From NCBI GenBank assembly GCA_963377175.1, contig CAUJNA010002990.1, positions 695,682 to 759,681 on the forward strand: 64,000 nt of DNA, given 5' to 3'. Below the pieces are notes generated by a model, which was not told the DNA's origin, made no database searches, and saw only the letters and a program-made list of their open reading frames with translations. Of the stretch, positions 30,307-39,985 are shown one piece after another; within the stretch, counting starts at the first letter, position 1; each line of letters begins with the position of its first letter. The DNA is from Effrenium voratum (taxonomy: Eukaryota; Sar; Dinophyceae; Suessiales; Symbiodiniaceae). The translations under genes and the position numbers were made by a program.

Positions 30307-30480
30307 TCGGAAAATGGAGTCGATGATCTCGTTGTCGATCTTGACAGCATCGCTGGCTTGCGACCCCCCACTTGGAGCTCCCGGCTGGGGGACTGACCCA
30401 CCAGCGGTTTGACTCCTTTGCCCGGAGCTTGATGCCGACTTCTGCTGTCGCTCCGTCTTCCGTGGCGGCTCCGTCTTCGA

Positions 30481-31584
30481 TTAGCCCATCACCCACCATG
30501 TCGGCTCTTCCCCAACCACGAAATCCTCGGGGTACTTCTCCAGTTCCCTCTCGATTTCATGAATCGTGCAGTATTTATTCTGGAAGAATTCGATCATGAC
30601 GTCCTTCTCGGCCTTCTTCTCGATCTCCTTCATCCAGCTTACCCACTTGCGCCGATCTTGGTTCTCAGCGGCCCTGTCAGCCGCGTGCGGTGCCAAACTG
30701 ATGGAGTTGATGTTCATCGCAGGCAGCTTCGACTCATAGATCATATCGATGCACCACAGGAAATCCCTGGCGTACTCGATCTCCCGGGCGAGATCGTTCA
30801 GCTCCCTTTTGTCTGGGCGGAAATAAGCTGTATACGACTGATCTTTGGAGTCCTTCTCACCGAGCAATGGCTGCAATCTCCTCATAATGAACGATACGCA
30901 CATGAGTGAATTGACCGCCCCGATGCACGCATCTGAGATGTCACTGGGGGTTGACCCACAGATCATCCAGCGCAACAGATTGTTCTGGCTGGCATTCTCA
31001 TCCCTCCTCATTGCATATGCGGTCTTCATCGATGCCTGCAGCTCATTCTGGTAGACCAACCCAAGGTCCCAATTCTTCTGGTAGTCGTCCTTGGAACCAC
31101 GACCGTAGGAGTCGATCTTGGGAGCCTTGATCACGCTCAACGTGAACACTTTCCCCCAGTTTCGATCTCTGTACTTTGCAATTCTCCGATCGTGCCTCTC
31201 TAACTCTGCAGTCGTCTGGAACTCCTCGGAGCTCCTCCACCTTCTCGATGACGATGCCCTAGATGACTCGTCGCTGATGAATTCTTTGTATACCTCCCCA
31301 ACCGGGGTGTCCTGGTGGAATGCAGCTTTGAACGACCGTTCATCGTTGTCCTCGGCCACGCCTAATGCGAGATCCCAGATGTTCGCGATTGACCTCAACA
31401 TATCCGCCCCTTCTATGCAATACTTGGTTACGTCGAGCAACTCGGGGTTCTTCGCTAGCATCGTTGCCTCACCGCAAAGTTGGTTCAGCGCCGACACTAT
31501 CTTCTTTCCCTTGCTGCAGAATTCCCTCCATCCAAGCATACATTCGTCGGCAGAAAGCTGTCCGAAAACTTTGCTGATGAACTC
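30481..31584 (-). pseudogene. Copia accessory region, N-terminal module (copy 1, truncated)
   Basis: The frame continues beyond the first Met at 31539 up to 31584, where the LTR of copy 2 interrupts it. It ends at a stop (TCA to TAA) at 30481, while copy 3 reads on as SSKTEPPRK. The module is helical and charged (MLGWREFCSKGKKI...), with no recognised homology. The same sequence is complete at 42209-43900 (copy 2) and 53300-55525 (copy 3). Confidence 0.7.
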
Positions 31585-31931
31585 TGTTAAAACCCTCTAG
31601 GCCCCGTGCCGAAATTGGGTAGCTGTTCTGAGGTCCTTGTTGGTGTTGCTTCCCAAGTTCCATTGATCGCCATTTGGCTCAGGACACAATTGAGGTTCAA
31701 GATCTGATGTGTGACTGCGCACATACGTGACGGGCATTAAGAGCAAAACAACTGCTTGCGCTGCATTCGTCAGGACCACTGTCGTAACTATCATTCCTTC
31801 TTCCATACAACGTTTACACGGGTTCGGCTATAACGGCATCGTCCGTATACACCTTTCTACGTGGTTGGTATTAAAGCTTGAGGGTTCGGTGCACAGCGTC
31901 CCACGGGACGTCACCTTGCCGTCTCTTGACA
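31585..31931 (+). mobile_element. Intact copia LTR (5' LTR of copy 2)
   Basis: 347 bp with terminal TGT...ACA. The left edge is set by the break in copy 1 coding sequence. The right edge is set because the minus-strand LTR at 12567 loses similarity at the same base. It contains the uninterrupted YR target core TTGTTG at 31637-31642 and a spliced-leader-like string, CCATTTGGCTCAGG (31670-31683). An LTR should hold promoter and polyadenylation signals, but none can be pointed to with confidence. Confidence 0.93.
31637..31642 (+). other. Empty YR attachment core (TTGTTG) in LTR
   Basis: The flanks GGTCC and GTGTTGC are exactly the two half-sites found at the outer ends of the YR insertion (24545 side and 12858 side). 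This is therefore the pre-integration site. Confidence 0.85.
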
Positions 31932-31944
31932 GGTTATCAGCCGT
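31932..31944 (+). other. Putative primer-binding site
   Basis: GGTTATCAGCCGT directly follows the LTR. Its complement contains CUGAUAA, the form of a tRNA anticodon loop with GAU, which would mean half-tRNA priming as in Drosophila copia. It also loosely resembles the plant copia site TGGTATCAGAGC. The tRNA identity is uncertain. Confidence 0.5.
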
Positions 31945-32029
31945 AACTACAAGCTCTACACTGGACTGGGAGACAGCTGGTTTATTGCGGGTACAGGGAC
32001 AATAAAGGAACGATAAAATACACAGTACA

Positions 32030-33220
32030 ATGGCGTCTTCGGCGAGCCCAAGTACTGCAACTTTTGGGAACAGCAGCTCAGAGGGATCCAATGGATTGAT
32101 GGCTCTTCCTGCGGTGATGGATATGGTTGCAGATTCACAGGATGAACCTGGGAGCGGAGGTTCCGCTCTATTCAGCGACATATCTACTCCCACAAGATCA
32201 TGGAAGCAGATCGATGTTCATCAGGAGTCGAAGAAAAGAGAAACCCCACCGAGAAGATCATCATCTTCGCCTGCGACGCCACGGACGTCGCAGAAGGGCG
32301 TGAGATCGACATCGAAGGGTGGGAGGTCAAAATCACCCACCAGTGCAGATTTTCGCGCCGTGATCAAAGAGAAGAATAAGATGGAGGTGGAGATCGGGGA
32401 ATATCAGAAGACACTTGATGAGATGTCGGCAGCAATGGCGAATCTTAACCAAGAAGATTATGGAAGCACCATCCGGATCCAGGAGCTGGAAAGACGATGC
32501 GAGATTGCCAGCAAGCAGTCGGGACATCTAGTGAGTCACCACCAACACCATATGGCTGAGGCATGGCGCAAGTTTGAGGAAGAAGCCCAACAGATGCGCA
32601 AGGTGGAAATGAACGCATTTCAGTACGGGGAGAAGAAAGACATGGAGTCGAATATTATGATGCAACAGATGAGGCAAGCTGAAGGAACTATCATGGAGCA
32701 GAAGCGGGAGATGGCATTGATGAGATCCTACATGGCAAGCGAGAAGTCGGCCGCGCAGGAATCAGCTATACGTGCAAATCAGATACACCGTGAGGCTTCA
32801 CAACAGATATCAGCTTATCAGCAACAGATCAGAGGCATAGAATCTTCTACATCTATCGAGAAGTTCAACGAGGAGGAGATTGTCCAAAGTCTGAAATCAC
32901 AGTTGGAGCATGCACTCGTCAAGCGCCCCGAGACGTACTCTTTGGAGGACTCCAGGGAACTGCTGATGACGAGGCTGAATGACGTTACAGTATTTGCAGA
33001 ACAGGAATCGAAGAGAGCAGATTGCTTGCTTCGCGAAAAAGAAGAGATCGTCAAACAGTATGAGTCCGACGTGTCGATGAAGGACCAGATGATTGCTGTC
33101 GAAGGTGGTCATCGTCAGGATGCGATCTTGGAATTAGCCCAGGTCAAAGAAGAGAAACAAGAGGAACGGTGCACGATGGACGATAACAAAAAAGGAAAGA
33201 GAATAAATGAAAATAAATAA
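32030..33220 (+). CDS. Coiled-coil protein upstream of Gag
   Basis: A 396-residue frame starting 98 bp after the LTR. The N-terminal about 110 residues are Ser/Thr/Pro-rich and basic. From about residue 110 to the end the sequence is dominated by Glu, Gln, Lys, Arg, Met and heptad-like Leu/Ile spacing (for example MEVEIGEYQKTLDEM), a long coiled coil. It ends in a Lys/Asn-rich tail. No catalytic motif is seen. It could be a structural partner of Gag or the N-terminal part of a longer Gag, since the following Gag frame is offset and begins only about 130 bp later. The equivalent in copy 3 lies outside the window. Confidence 0.65.
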   Translation: MASSASPSTATFGNSSSEGSNGLMALPAVMDMVADSQDEPGSGGSALFSDISTPTRSWKQIDVHQESKKRETPPRRSSSSPATPRTSQKGVRSTSKGGRSKSPTSADFRAVIKEKNKMEVEIGEYQKTLDEMSAAMANLNQEDYGSTIRIQELERRCEIASKQSGHLVSHHQHHMAEAWRKFEEEAQQMRKVEMNAFQYGEKKDMESNIMMQQMRQAEGTIMEQKREMALMRSYMASEKSAAQESAIRANQIHREASQQISAYQQQIRGIESSTSIEKFNEEEIVQSLKSQLEHALVKRPETYSLEDSRELLMTRLNDVTVFAEQESKRADCLLREKEEIVKQYESDVSMKDQMIAVEGGHRQDAILELAQVKEEKQEERCTMDDNKKGKRINENK

Positions 33221-33348
33221 GAAAAAATACGAAAGAAGAAGACAACACGACCCCGCAGACGCCCGTCGGTACAGCCGAACGCAGCGGCAAGCGTACCATG
33301 GTCGCTTGCCCGCACCGTGCCTGACCGACTGCCGTACCCACGACGTCG

Positions 33349-33975
33349 ATGCCAGCCAAACAGGGCCACACAGCGGACCTACGCGTGCGACGCTCAACCA
33401 GAAGACGCGTTAATGTAACGACACCTCGATGCAGACCCCTCCCACGCCCACACAAACGATCACAAGTCGTAGGGACTACACACCACACAAACACAGAGGA
33501 ACTACGTGCACCCAAGAAGCTGGAGACACAGGAAGCCTCCAGCAGCAAAGATGGACATCGTGAACGAGCAGTAGTGAAACGCGCTGAGGGAGGAACCCAG
33601 GCTAATTCAAATAGGATAGACAAGAAGGTGGCTGGGTCAGTCCCGTCATCGTCTTTGAATCAAATCCCTAATTCGTCGCTGATGCCAGGTTCGATCCTCT
33701 TTCCGTCTTTCGGTGATCCAATGATCGATGTACACCTATCCCAGATGCAAGGGATTGTTGGGCATGTCCCACAATCCACTACTACGACTGGTGGTGGTGA
33801 TGGGGGGAAAAACAACGGTACTACGCCCCCATTGGATTACGGTGGATTCCCGCCCAATGGGAATGGGCAGGGAGCGGGTCGACGTCAGTTGAGCCTCGCT
33901 GGTGGCGGAGGAGGACCTCCGGATGATCCACCCGATGATGAGGATGAGGATGACGACGACGAAGGAGATGAGTAA
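33349..33975 (+). pseudogene. Gag N-terminal part (copy 2)
   Basis: 208 residues: an Arg-rich, disordered start, the 11-mer GGGTCAGTCCC at 33634-33644 (AGSVPSSS), a Gly-rich stretch, then Pro/Asp and a long Asp/Glu run. It ends at TAA (33973) where copy 3 has GAA and continues. The start codon is uncertain because no copy covers the region upstream in frame. Confidence 0.6.
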
Positions 33976-34140
33976 GACGAGGAAGAAGAAGAGGAAGAAG
34001 ACGATCGGACACGGAGGAGACGAAGGAGATCGAGAGATAACCGAGAGATCAAGAATGATCGACCGAGAATCTCGAGGAAAGAGGCCGAGAGAGTATCTAT
34101 ACCGGCCTGGCCAAAGATCCATCAACTTGACACCTGGAAG

Positions 34141-34512
34141 ATGCAACTGCTGATGAATGTTCTGAGCGCATGTGCAGCTCCAGATACCGACGCATGGACG
34201 AAATGGCTGGAGCAGGCTCTTGGGTTGAACCCAGACCTGGATTTGCTTAGCGATTCAGGTGGCGACAGATTTGCTACGATAGATATTAAGATGGCCATGG
34301 GCATGCAGAACATGCTGAAACAAGCACCTGACGAAGCCAAGGACGTATACCTCGATGCTACCCGACACTCTGAACTACGACATCAACAAGGGGTGATCGT
34401 GAAGGGACGAGAGTTGGTGGCATTAGTTATGCAATCATTCAGAACTTCCGATAGAACGGATCTTGTCTACCACATCGAGCATTTATTCAACCTTGACTTT
34501 CCTGGCGACTAG
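34141..34512 (+). pseudogene. Gag core (copy 2)
   Basis: Continuation of Gag in the same frame, which is open from 33976. It resembles the copia Gag core in position and helical composition (WKMQLLMNVL... to VYHIEHLFNLDF). It ends at TAG (34510), where copy 3 has AAG. Confidence 0.7.
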
Positions 34513-34515
34513 AAC

Positions 34516-36087
34516 TTGGTCATGTTCAGGAACAAATGGTATGATTTGCTGCTGAAGATGAGGAGCGAGGACAGACCCAGTAAGCTGGCTCTCAGAGACA
34601 TCCTTTACAGGAAGATCAAAGGGAGCAAGAAGATGGTGTTCGGCCTCAATGCCTACCATAGACTACCGGACAAGCATCCTCAGAAGACGTATGAATTCTT
34701 ATTGGCGTTAATCGACTATCAGATCAAGGCAGATCGGGAAGACCTGATGCTCGACATGAAGGAGAAATCGGTCAAGTCGATGATGAAGTCAGGCGGGAAG
34801 GATGCGGCTCCGGCAACTGGCAAACAGGAGAACCAGGGTGGCAAGGGCAGAAAGGGGAAACCCGGTGGACCTGATGCCGCTCCTGTGCTCCCAAAAGCCA
34901 AGGCAAAGGGCCACGCTGGCAAGAACTGCAAGTCCGACGGTGCCAGCGACAGAGGCAAGAGTCCGGGCGGAAGCAAGGATAACCCCTGCTGGTACCACTT
35001 CAAATCGGCGAAGGGGTGCGTGAAAGGGAATGAATGCACTTTTTCCCACAGCAAGAAGACGGAGCACAAGTTGGAGAGTATGTCCAAAGGGAAAGGAAAG
35101 GGCAAGTCCAAGTCCAGATCATCGTCACCAAAGAGAGATGATGGAGCATGCTTCGCGTTTCAGAAGGGGAAGTGCGATAAGGGAAGCGCTTGCAAGTATA
35201 GGCATGAGCTCATCAAGAACAATTCAGCTCCAGCAACGTCAAATGACAAGGCGCAAGCCAAGTCGAAGGCTGCCACCAAAGCCGCAGCGCCTGCCATTGC
35301 GAGTAGGGCCATCGCAATGCCTGCGATAGTCCTGAAACAATCGGCTCCTGCGGGGAAGGTAAGCTTCAAGAAGGACGTTGATCATGTCGAACCGGACGAA
35401 GCCGAGACTGTCTACCACGAGCACGATGACGACGCGATGAGCGAATCATCGAGATGGTCTGGCGAGTCCGAGATCCCCGAGAAAATGGTGTGGTTCAAGG
35501 AAGTGCTCGACTTCGACGAGAATGGGGAGATCACCTACCTCGAAGACGAGAGAAGGCAATGGGAACGAAAAGGGGAATGGTACGGTTATGAGGACAATGA
35601 GAATGAGCCTTATCAGTACGTGTACGTCGATGAGAAGAAGTTCAAAAGCAGTGATCATCGTGAATTATCAGCCTACCACGTCCAACGATCATTGATACGT
35701 GCGAAGATACTGAGAGAAGTGGTGGATGATGTATATAAGAAGCACTACTTCCCGGTGACCAAGGAGAGCAGCATAATGTTCGAGTATGATCGGAACAATG
35801 ACGAGATCAAGGAATCGGCTGTCGACTGGAAGAAACAGCATGGTATGCCGAAGAACGTTTTCGCCATGTCAACGTGCATCAGCAAACGGGTGAAATGGTT
35901 GATGGACACCGGATGTGGTCATGATCTCATAGGAAGAGCCAAGGCGAAGAGCCTGGGTGTCGACATCGTGAAAGATGACGACGAGATCGTGTTCCAGACC
36001 GCGAATGGTTCCACTTCCACATCTGATGTGGCCAAGATAGTCGTGGACGAGTTGGACGAGACTGTCGAGCCGCATGTATTGGATTAG
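34516..36087 (+). pseudogene. Gag C-terminal part with CCCH fingers, and aspartic protease (copy 2)
   Basis: 523 residues. After the end of the Gag core come two CCCH zinc fingers: C158-x9-C168-x5-C174-x3-H178 and C212-x7-C220-x5-C226-x3-H230. They are separated by a Lys/Ser-rich linker and preceded by a Lys/Gly/Ala-rich disordered stretch. They stand where ordinary copia Gag has a CCHC knuckle. The retroviral-type protease active site D464-T-G (WLMDTGCGHDLIG) follows. The frame ends in TAG at 36085, where copy 3 reads GAG (HVLDETPTVLS). Confidence 0.82.
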
Positions 36088-36099
36088 ACACCCACGGTA

Positions 36100-36704
36100 T
36101 TGTCAGTGGGGAGGAGATGCATGAAGATGGGTTATGCATTTCACTGGATGCCTGGTAAACTACCTTTCATGGTTACGCCAAAGCAGGGATTCGTGCACTT
36201 GCAGGTCAAGGACGACATCCCGTACCTAGTGAGTGATGGTAAACTTCGGAGTAACAGGCATCGCCCTACGATAGACGACCTCAAGGAGCCCTTTTCGGAA
36301 GTATTGGCGATGGTAACGAACGACGAGGCAGATCAGGGAGGTGACGATGAGAACGACGTCACACCCGCCGCTGTCGGTGAGTCCGCAGAGGCCGAGGGCG
36401 AACACCACGACGGGCATTCGACTTCGGGCCACCCGGAGGAGCCGGTCCGGTACGTCCGCCTCCCGTGGCTGAGGAAATACCTGTAGATGTTGGGTCAGTC
36501 CCGCATCGACATGGTGATGCCGAAGCTCACGAGGAAGAGGTTGATGAAGATGATCCAGATGCCGGAATCGAAGTAGACGTATACGAAGGATCATCAATAA
36601 AGAGGAAAGTGGGAGTCCTCAAGAAGGACGCTAACTCCATAGCTCATTTGCTTACACACAGATACCGAAATCCCTTCTGCGAATCATGCGCAAGGCAAAG
36701 ATGA
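36100..36704 (+). pseudogene. Protease-integrase linker and integrase HHCC finger (copy 2)
   Basis: Two overlapping frames (36100-36486 and 36465-36704) caused by a 1-bp deletion near 36414. The second ends at 36704 after another deletion near 36691. The linker is acidic and carries GGGTCAGTCCC (36492-36502, peptide GSVP). The end, SIAHLLTHRYRNPFCESC, is the N-terminal HHCC zinc finger of a copia integrase (H-x3-H...C-x2-C). Confidence 0.75.
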
Positions 36705-39700
36705 GACACTTCAGATCACGAACGGGAGCATTCAAAAGAGAAGTGAAGACGTTCGGTGACCTGGTGACGTTCGACTTCGTGACGGCATCAGGAGATCATG
36801 AAGTGGAAGGTAGGTATGCGCTCATCATCCGGGACATATATACCGGAATTATCATGGCTTATCCCACCGCGAGAAGAGACACTGACTCAGTCGTCAGGGC
36901 TATTAAGCACTTCTGCGGGAGGAGGAAAATCAAGCAGGTATATTCGGATGACGGCCCGGAACTGATCAATGCGTGCGTGGAGCTGAAGCTGAACCACGAC
37001 CTATCGCTGCCTGGACGGCCGCAGAACAATTCCCTTGCTGAAAGAACAAATCAATTCATAATTGACCAGACTTCGGCTTGTCTAGTACATGCCGGTCTAC
37101 CCACGTGTTATTGGGTGCAAGCCATCACCACTCTGTGCCATCACATGAACATCGAAGAGGTGAACGGATCGAGTGCATGGATGAGGCTGCATGGCGAGGA
37201 GTTCAAGGGCGAGAAGATACCTTTTGGTGCGCTAGTGGACTTCAAGCCGAGCGAAGCACGAGGGGGAACGAGGGAGAAGTTCGAGCCGAGAGGGGAAACT
37301 GGTATATTTGCTGGATATGTGTTGAGCACCGGTATGCATTGGGCAAACAAGTATCGTGCTTGGGCACTTACTGCATTTGCGGGTGCAGAGCTGAACAACA
37401 AGAAGGCAAAGGTTCCACCTCGGTTGAGAATGCCACATCAGACGGAGAGGATGATTCTGAAATCTCCTCTGACATTCCCAATACAACAGAAGTACCAGGT
37501 TGCCAACGAGACCTTGGAAGGGATAGAGATGTCTATCGATGCAATCGGTCTGGATGCGCGTGACCGCCTGATCGAAGATGAGGACTACGAGCCTGAATTG
37601 CTGCAGAGTGACGAGAAGCGACTGCTTGACGATGAGGTCGATCAGATCGCTGGTCTACTGCTCGACGATGGCCCGGAGGTAATCGCCGGAGATCGGGGGG
37701 ATCATGCAGGAGAAGGAGATGCTAGACCGAGCTCTTCAAAAGGGAAGGGAGATGGACACCCTAAGGGCGATGAGAAGGTTGTAAAGTCCGACCTTCCACA
37801 CGTGTCAGTTGGGCTACCCGGGGATGGTATCACGTACGTCAACGACGATGGCAAGGAGGTTAAGATCGACAAGGCCGGGAGACCGTATCCTGTCGGGAAG
37901 GACGGATTCAGGCTAATGAAGACATCGAGACCTCCGGAGTTCACTCCTGAAGAATGGAAGATGATGAGTAAATATTACACCAAGGAAGAGAAGGCCGAGG
38001 TGAAGGGCGGTGGCAAAAGGAAAGAGGAAGAACCCAAGAGTAAAGAGTCTGATATTTCCGCGCCGGCAGAGGCACGGACATTACAGATGCCCGGTGGTAA
38101 GAGAATTCGAGCGATGCTTCGGAACCGCTGGGGTGGAATAGAATGGCAGTACAATTGGGGATTGCGGAAGAACATATCAAAGATCAAGAACCCAATGGAT
38201 GGGAAGCACTTGGCTGAGCTTGAATGGGTCAGGATTGTTGATAATCCTGTCGACGGGGTGGTTGTTCTCATGGATTCCAAACAGTCCCAAGACGTCATGA
38301 GACGAAACGTTCAGCTTGAGAAAGAATTTGAGTGTCTGGTGGTAATTTATGCCTGGCAGTTCAAGTCTGAGGAGCGATCAAAGTCGACTCCAAACTGGAC
38401 GAAGGCGGTTGCATCAGTCATTGAGAGTCATAAAGACGAAGCTGAGACAGCATCGGGGACGGATCCATCGGTCGACGAATCGACGGACCTCACCTGGTAT
38501 GAATGGGAGGAGTCTGCTGAGGTAGTTTCTGGAAAAGTGCCACTCGCAATGCCTGCGATAGGCGAAGACGGTGAAGCCAAGAAGTACCCATCGATGCCGT
38601 GCGTGACTTCTGAGCGACTACAGCACAGAGAGAAAGCTGTGAAAGTTGTACGATTCTTCGACGCTTTAGTATCCAGGCCGGTAGGCCGGAAAGAGATGTT
38701 GACCAACCCTGATGCATTGGCATCAATGAAGAAAGAGTGGTCGGGATTAATCGACCAGGGGGTCTTCGATCTTGGCGCGGTGCGTGAATATGACGCTGTA
38801 GCCAGAGAAGCAAAAGCGAAGGGGGAGGAAATACACATGGCTCGCGCACATGGCATTTGCGATGAAAAGCACTCACAGTTGCCTGTTGGTGATCCTAAGA
38901 GGAAGTTCAAGGGTAGAGGCGTGTTGCTGGGGAACCAAGTGAAGAACCAAAGCGTTGAGGCTGCGATGTTTCAAGATTTGGGGAACTCCCCTGCTTCATT
39001 TGAAGCCTCGCGTTGGGCGGATTTTCTGGGTTGTCATGATGGCTGGGATGTGCAGATGGCCGACGCGGTTCAGGCGTATATACAGGCCACCTTGAGAGGC
39101 ACGCCGTGTTGGATTGAATTGCCACCGGAGGCCGTGCCAAGTGAATGCAAATGGGATAAGTACAGAAGACCAGTCGGCCCGTTGAGGAAGGCGCTGTACG
39201 GACACCCAGATGCGGGAACATTTTGGGAGCAGCACTGCGATGAGTCGGTGCGTGCCGTTGGTTTTGAGCCCATCGGCGAAGAATGGCCTTCAGTGTACAT
39301 TCACGAAAAGCTCCAGCTTGTTCTGGTTGTGTATGTCGACGACTTCAAAATGGCAGGGCCGCAGAAGAACCTAGCCCAAGGGTGGAGCATGTTGCGTACA
39401 CGTTTGAAGATTGAGCCCGAGACTGGACTTGACATGTACCTTGGTTGCAATCAAAGCAAGGGAAACGTCACTCTCGGGAACGGACACCGAGTAACAACGG
39501 TGACCTATGACATGGAACAGTTCCTACGTTCCTGTGTCGACCGCTATCATGAAGTGGCGGGCGACGTGAAGTTGAATAAGGTTGTCACCCCTGAGTTGCA
39601 TGAAGAAACAAAGAATCACGTCTCACGGAAGCCTGCCAGAGAGGGGCCGTCAGTCGTGTGTAATTGGTGTAACAATCTTGTGCCCACCGACGGTTCTGCC

Positions 39701-39982
39701 ACAGTGCCGGACCAACGGGGAGGGACTCCTGAGTTGGCCATGAAGGAGCCCGTGCGTGGACACCTTGCTCCGCATGCCGCTAGCGTACTGATGACGTTGC
39801 TGTACGGTGCGCGGATTGCTCGCTTCGATTTGTTGCGGCAAGTGAATCGCCTAGCACGGAACGTGCATAGGTGGACTGACTCCGATGATCGGGGTTTGCA
39901 TCACTTGATGTGCTATGTGCATCATACTAAACATTGGCGCATGGTCGGTTGGGTTGGAGACCCTATGGACGATGTGCACTAG
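36686..39982 (+). CDS. Copia integrase-reverse transcriptase (copy 2)
   Basis: 1,098 residues. The integrase catalytic core has Asp30 (VTFDFVTA), Asp88 (YSDDGPE) and Glu119 (NSLAERTNQ). The second-to-third spacing is about 30, a little under the usual 35. A long acidic/basic linker follows, then RT with motif A region VQMADAVQAYIQA, the copia-like LRKALYGHPDAG, and YVDDF at about 883-887. Near the end are a CNWCNN pattern and the connection to RNase H. It ends at TAG (39980) where copy 3 has TTG, so this copy cannot give RT-RNase H unless the stop is read through. It copies element RNA and inserts the cDNA. Confidence 0.9.
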   Translation: MRKAKMRHFRSRTGAFKREVKTFGDLVTFDFVTASGDHEVEGRYALIIRDIYTGIIMAYPTARRDTDSVVRAIKHFCGRRKIKQVYSDDGPELINACVELKLNHDLSLPGRPQNNSLAERTNQFIIDQTSACLVHAGLPTCYWVQAITTLCHHMNIEEVNGSSAWMRLHGEEFKGEKIPFGALVDFKPSEARGGTREKFEPRGETGIFAGYVLSTGMHWANKYRAWALTAFAGAELNNKKAKVPPRLRMPHQTERMILKSPLTFPIQQKYQVANETLEGIEMSIDAIGLDARDRLIEDEDYEPELLQSDEKRLLDDEVDQIAGLLLDDGPEVIAGDRGDHAGEGDARPSSSKGKGDGHPKGDEKVVKSDLPHVSVGLPGDGITYVNDDGKEVKIDKAGRPYPVGKDGFRLMKTSRPPEFTPEEWKMMSKYYTKEEKAEVKGGGKRKEEEPKSKESDISAPAEARTLQMPGGKRIRAMLRNRWGGIEWQYNWGLRKNISKIKNPMDGKHLAELEWVRIVDNPVDGVVVLMDSKQSQDVMRRNVQLEKEFECLVVIYAWQFKSEERSKSTPNWTKAVASVIESHKDEAETASGTDPSVDESTDLTWYEWEESAEVVSGKVPLAMPAIGEDGEAKKYPSMPCVTSERLQHREKAVKVVRFFDALVSRPVGRKEMLTNPDALASMKKEWSGLIDQGVFDLGAVREYDAVAREAKAKGEEIHMARAHGICDEKHSQLPVGDPKRKFKGRGVLLGNQVKNQSVEAAMFQDLGNSPASFEASRWADFLGCHDGWDVQMADAVQAYIQATLRGTPCWIELPPEAVPSECKWDKYRRPVGPLRKALYGHPDAGTFWEQHCDESVRAVGFEPIGEEWPSVYIHEKLQLVLVVYVDDFKMAGPQKNLAQGWSMLRTRLKIEPETGLDMYLGCNQSKGNVTLGNGHRVTTVTYDMEQFLRSCVDRYHEVAGDVKLNKVVTPELHEETKNHVSRKPAREGPSVVCNWCNNLVPTDGSATVPDQRGGTPELAMKEPVRGHLAPHAASVLMTLLYGARIARFDLLRQVNRLARNVHRWTDSDDRGLHHLMCYVHHTKHWRMVGWVGDPMDDVH

Positions 39983-39985
39983 GCC

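Larger units (their letters stand above)
24598..31584 (-). mobile_element. Giant copia element, copy 1 (3' portion)
   Basis: Holds the accessory region, the Tpt1-like gene, a 3' UTR and the start of the 3' LTR. At 31584 it is cut in a conserved codon run (...EFISKVFG) by the LTR of copy 2. The uninterrupted sequence exists in copy 3 near 55240. Its upstream half is not in the window. Compared with copy 3 it carries one stop and several 1-bp indels. Confidence 0.87.
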
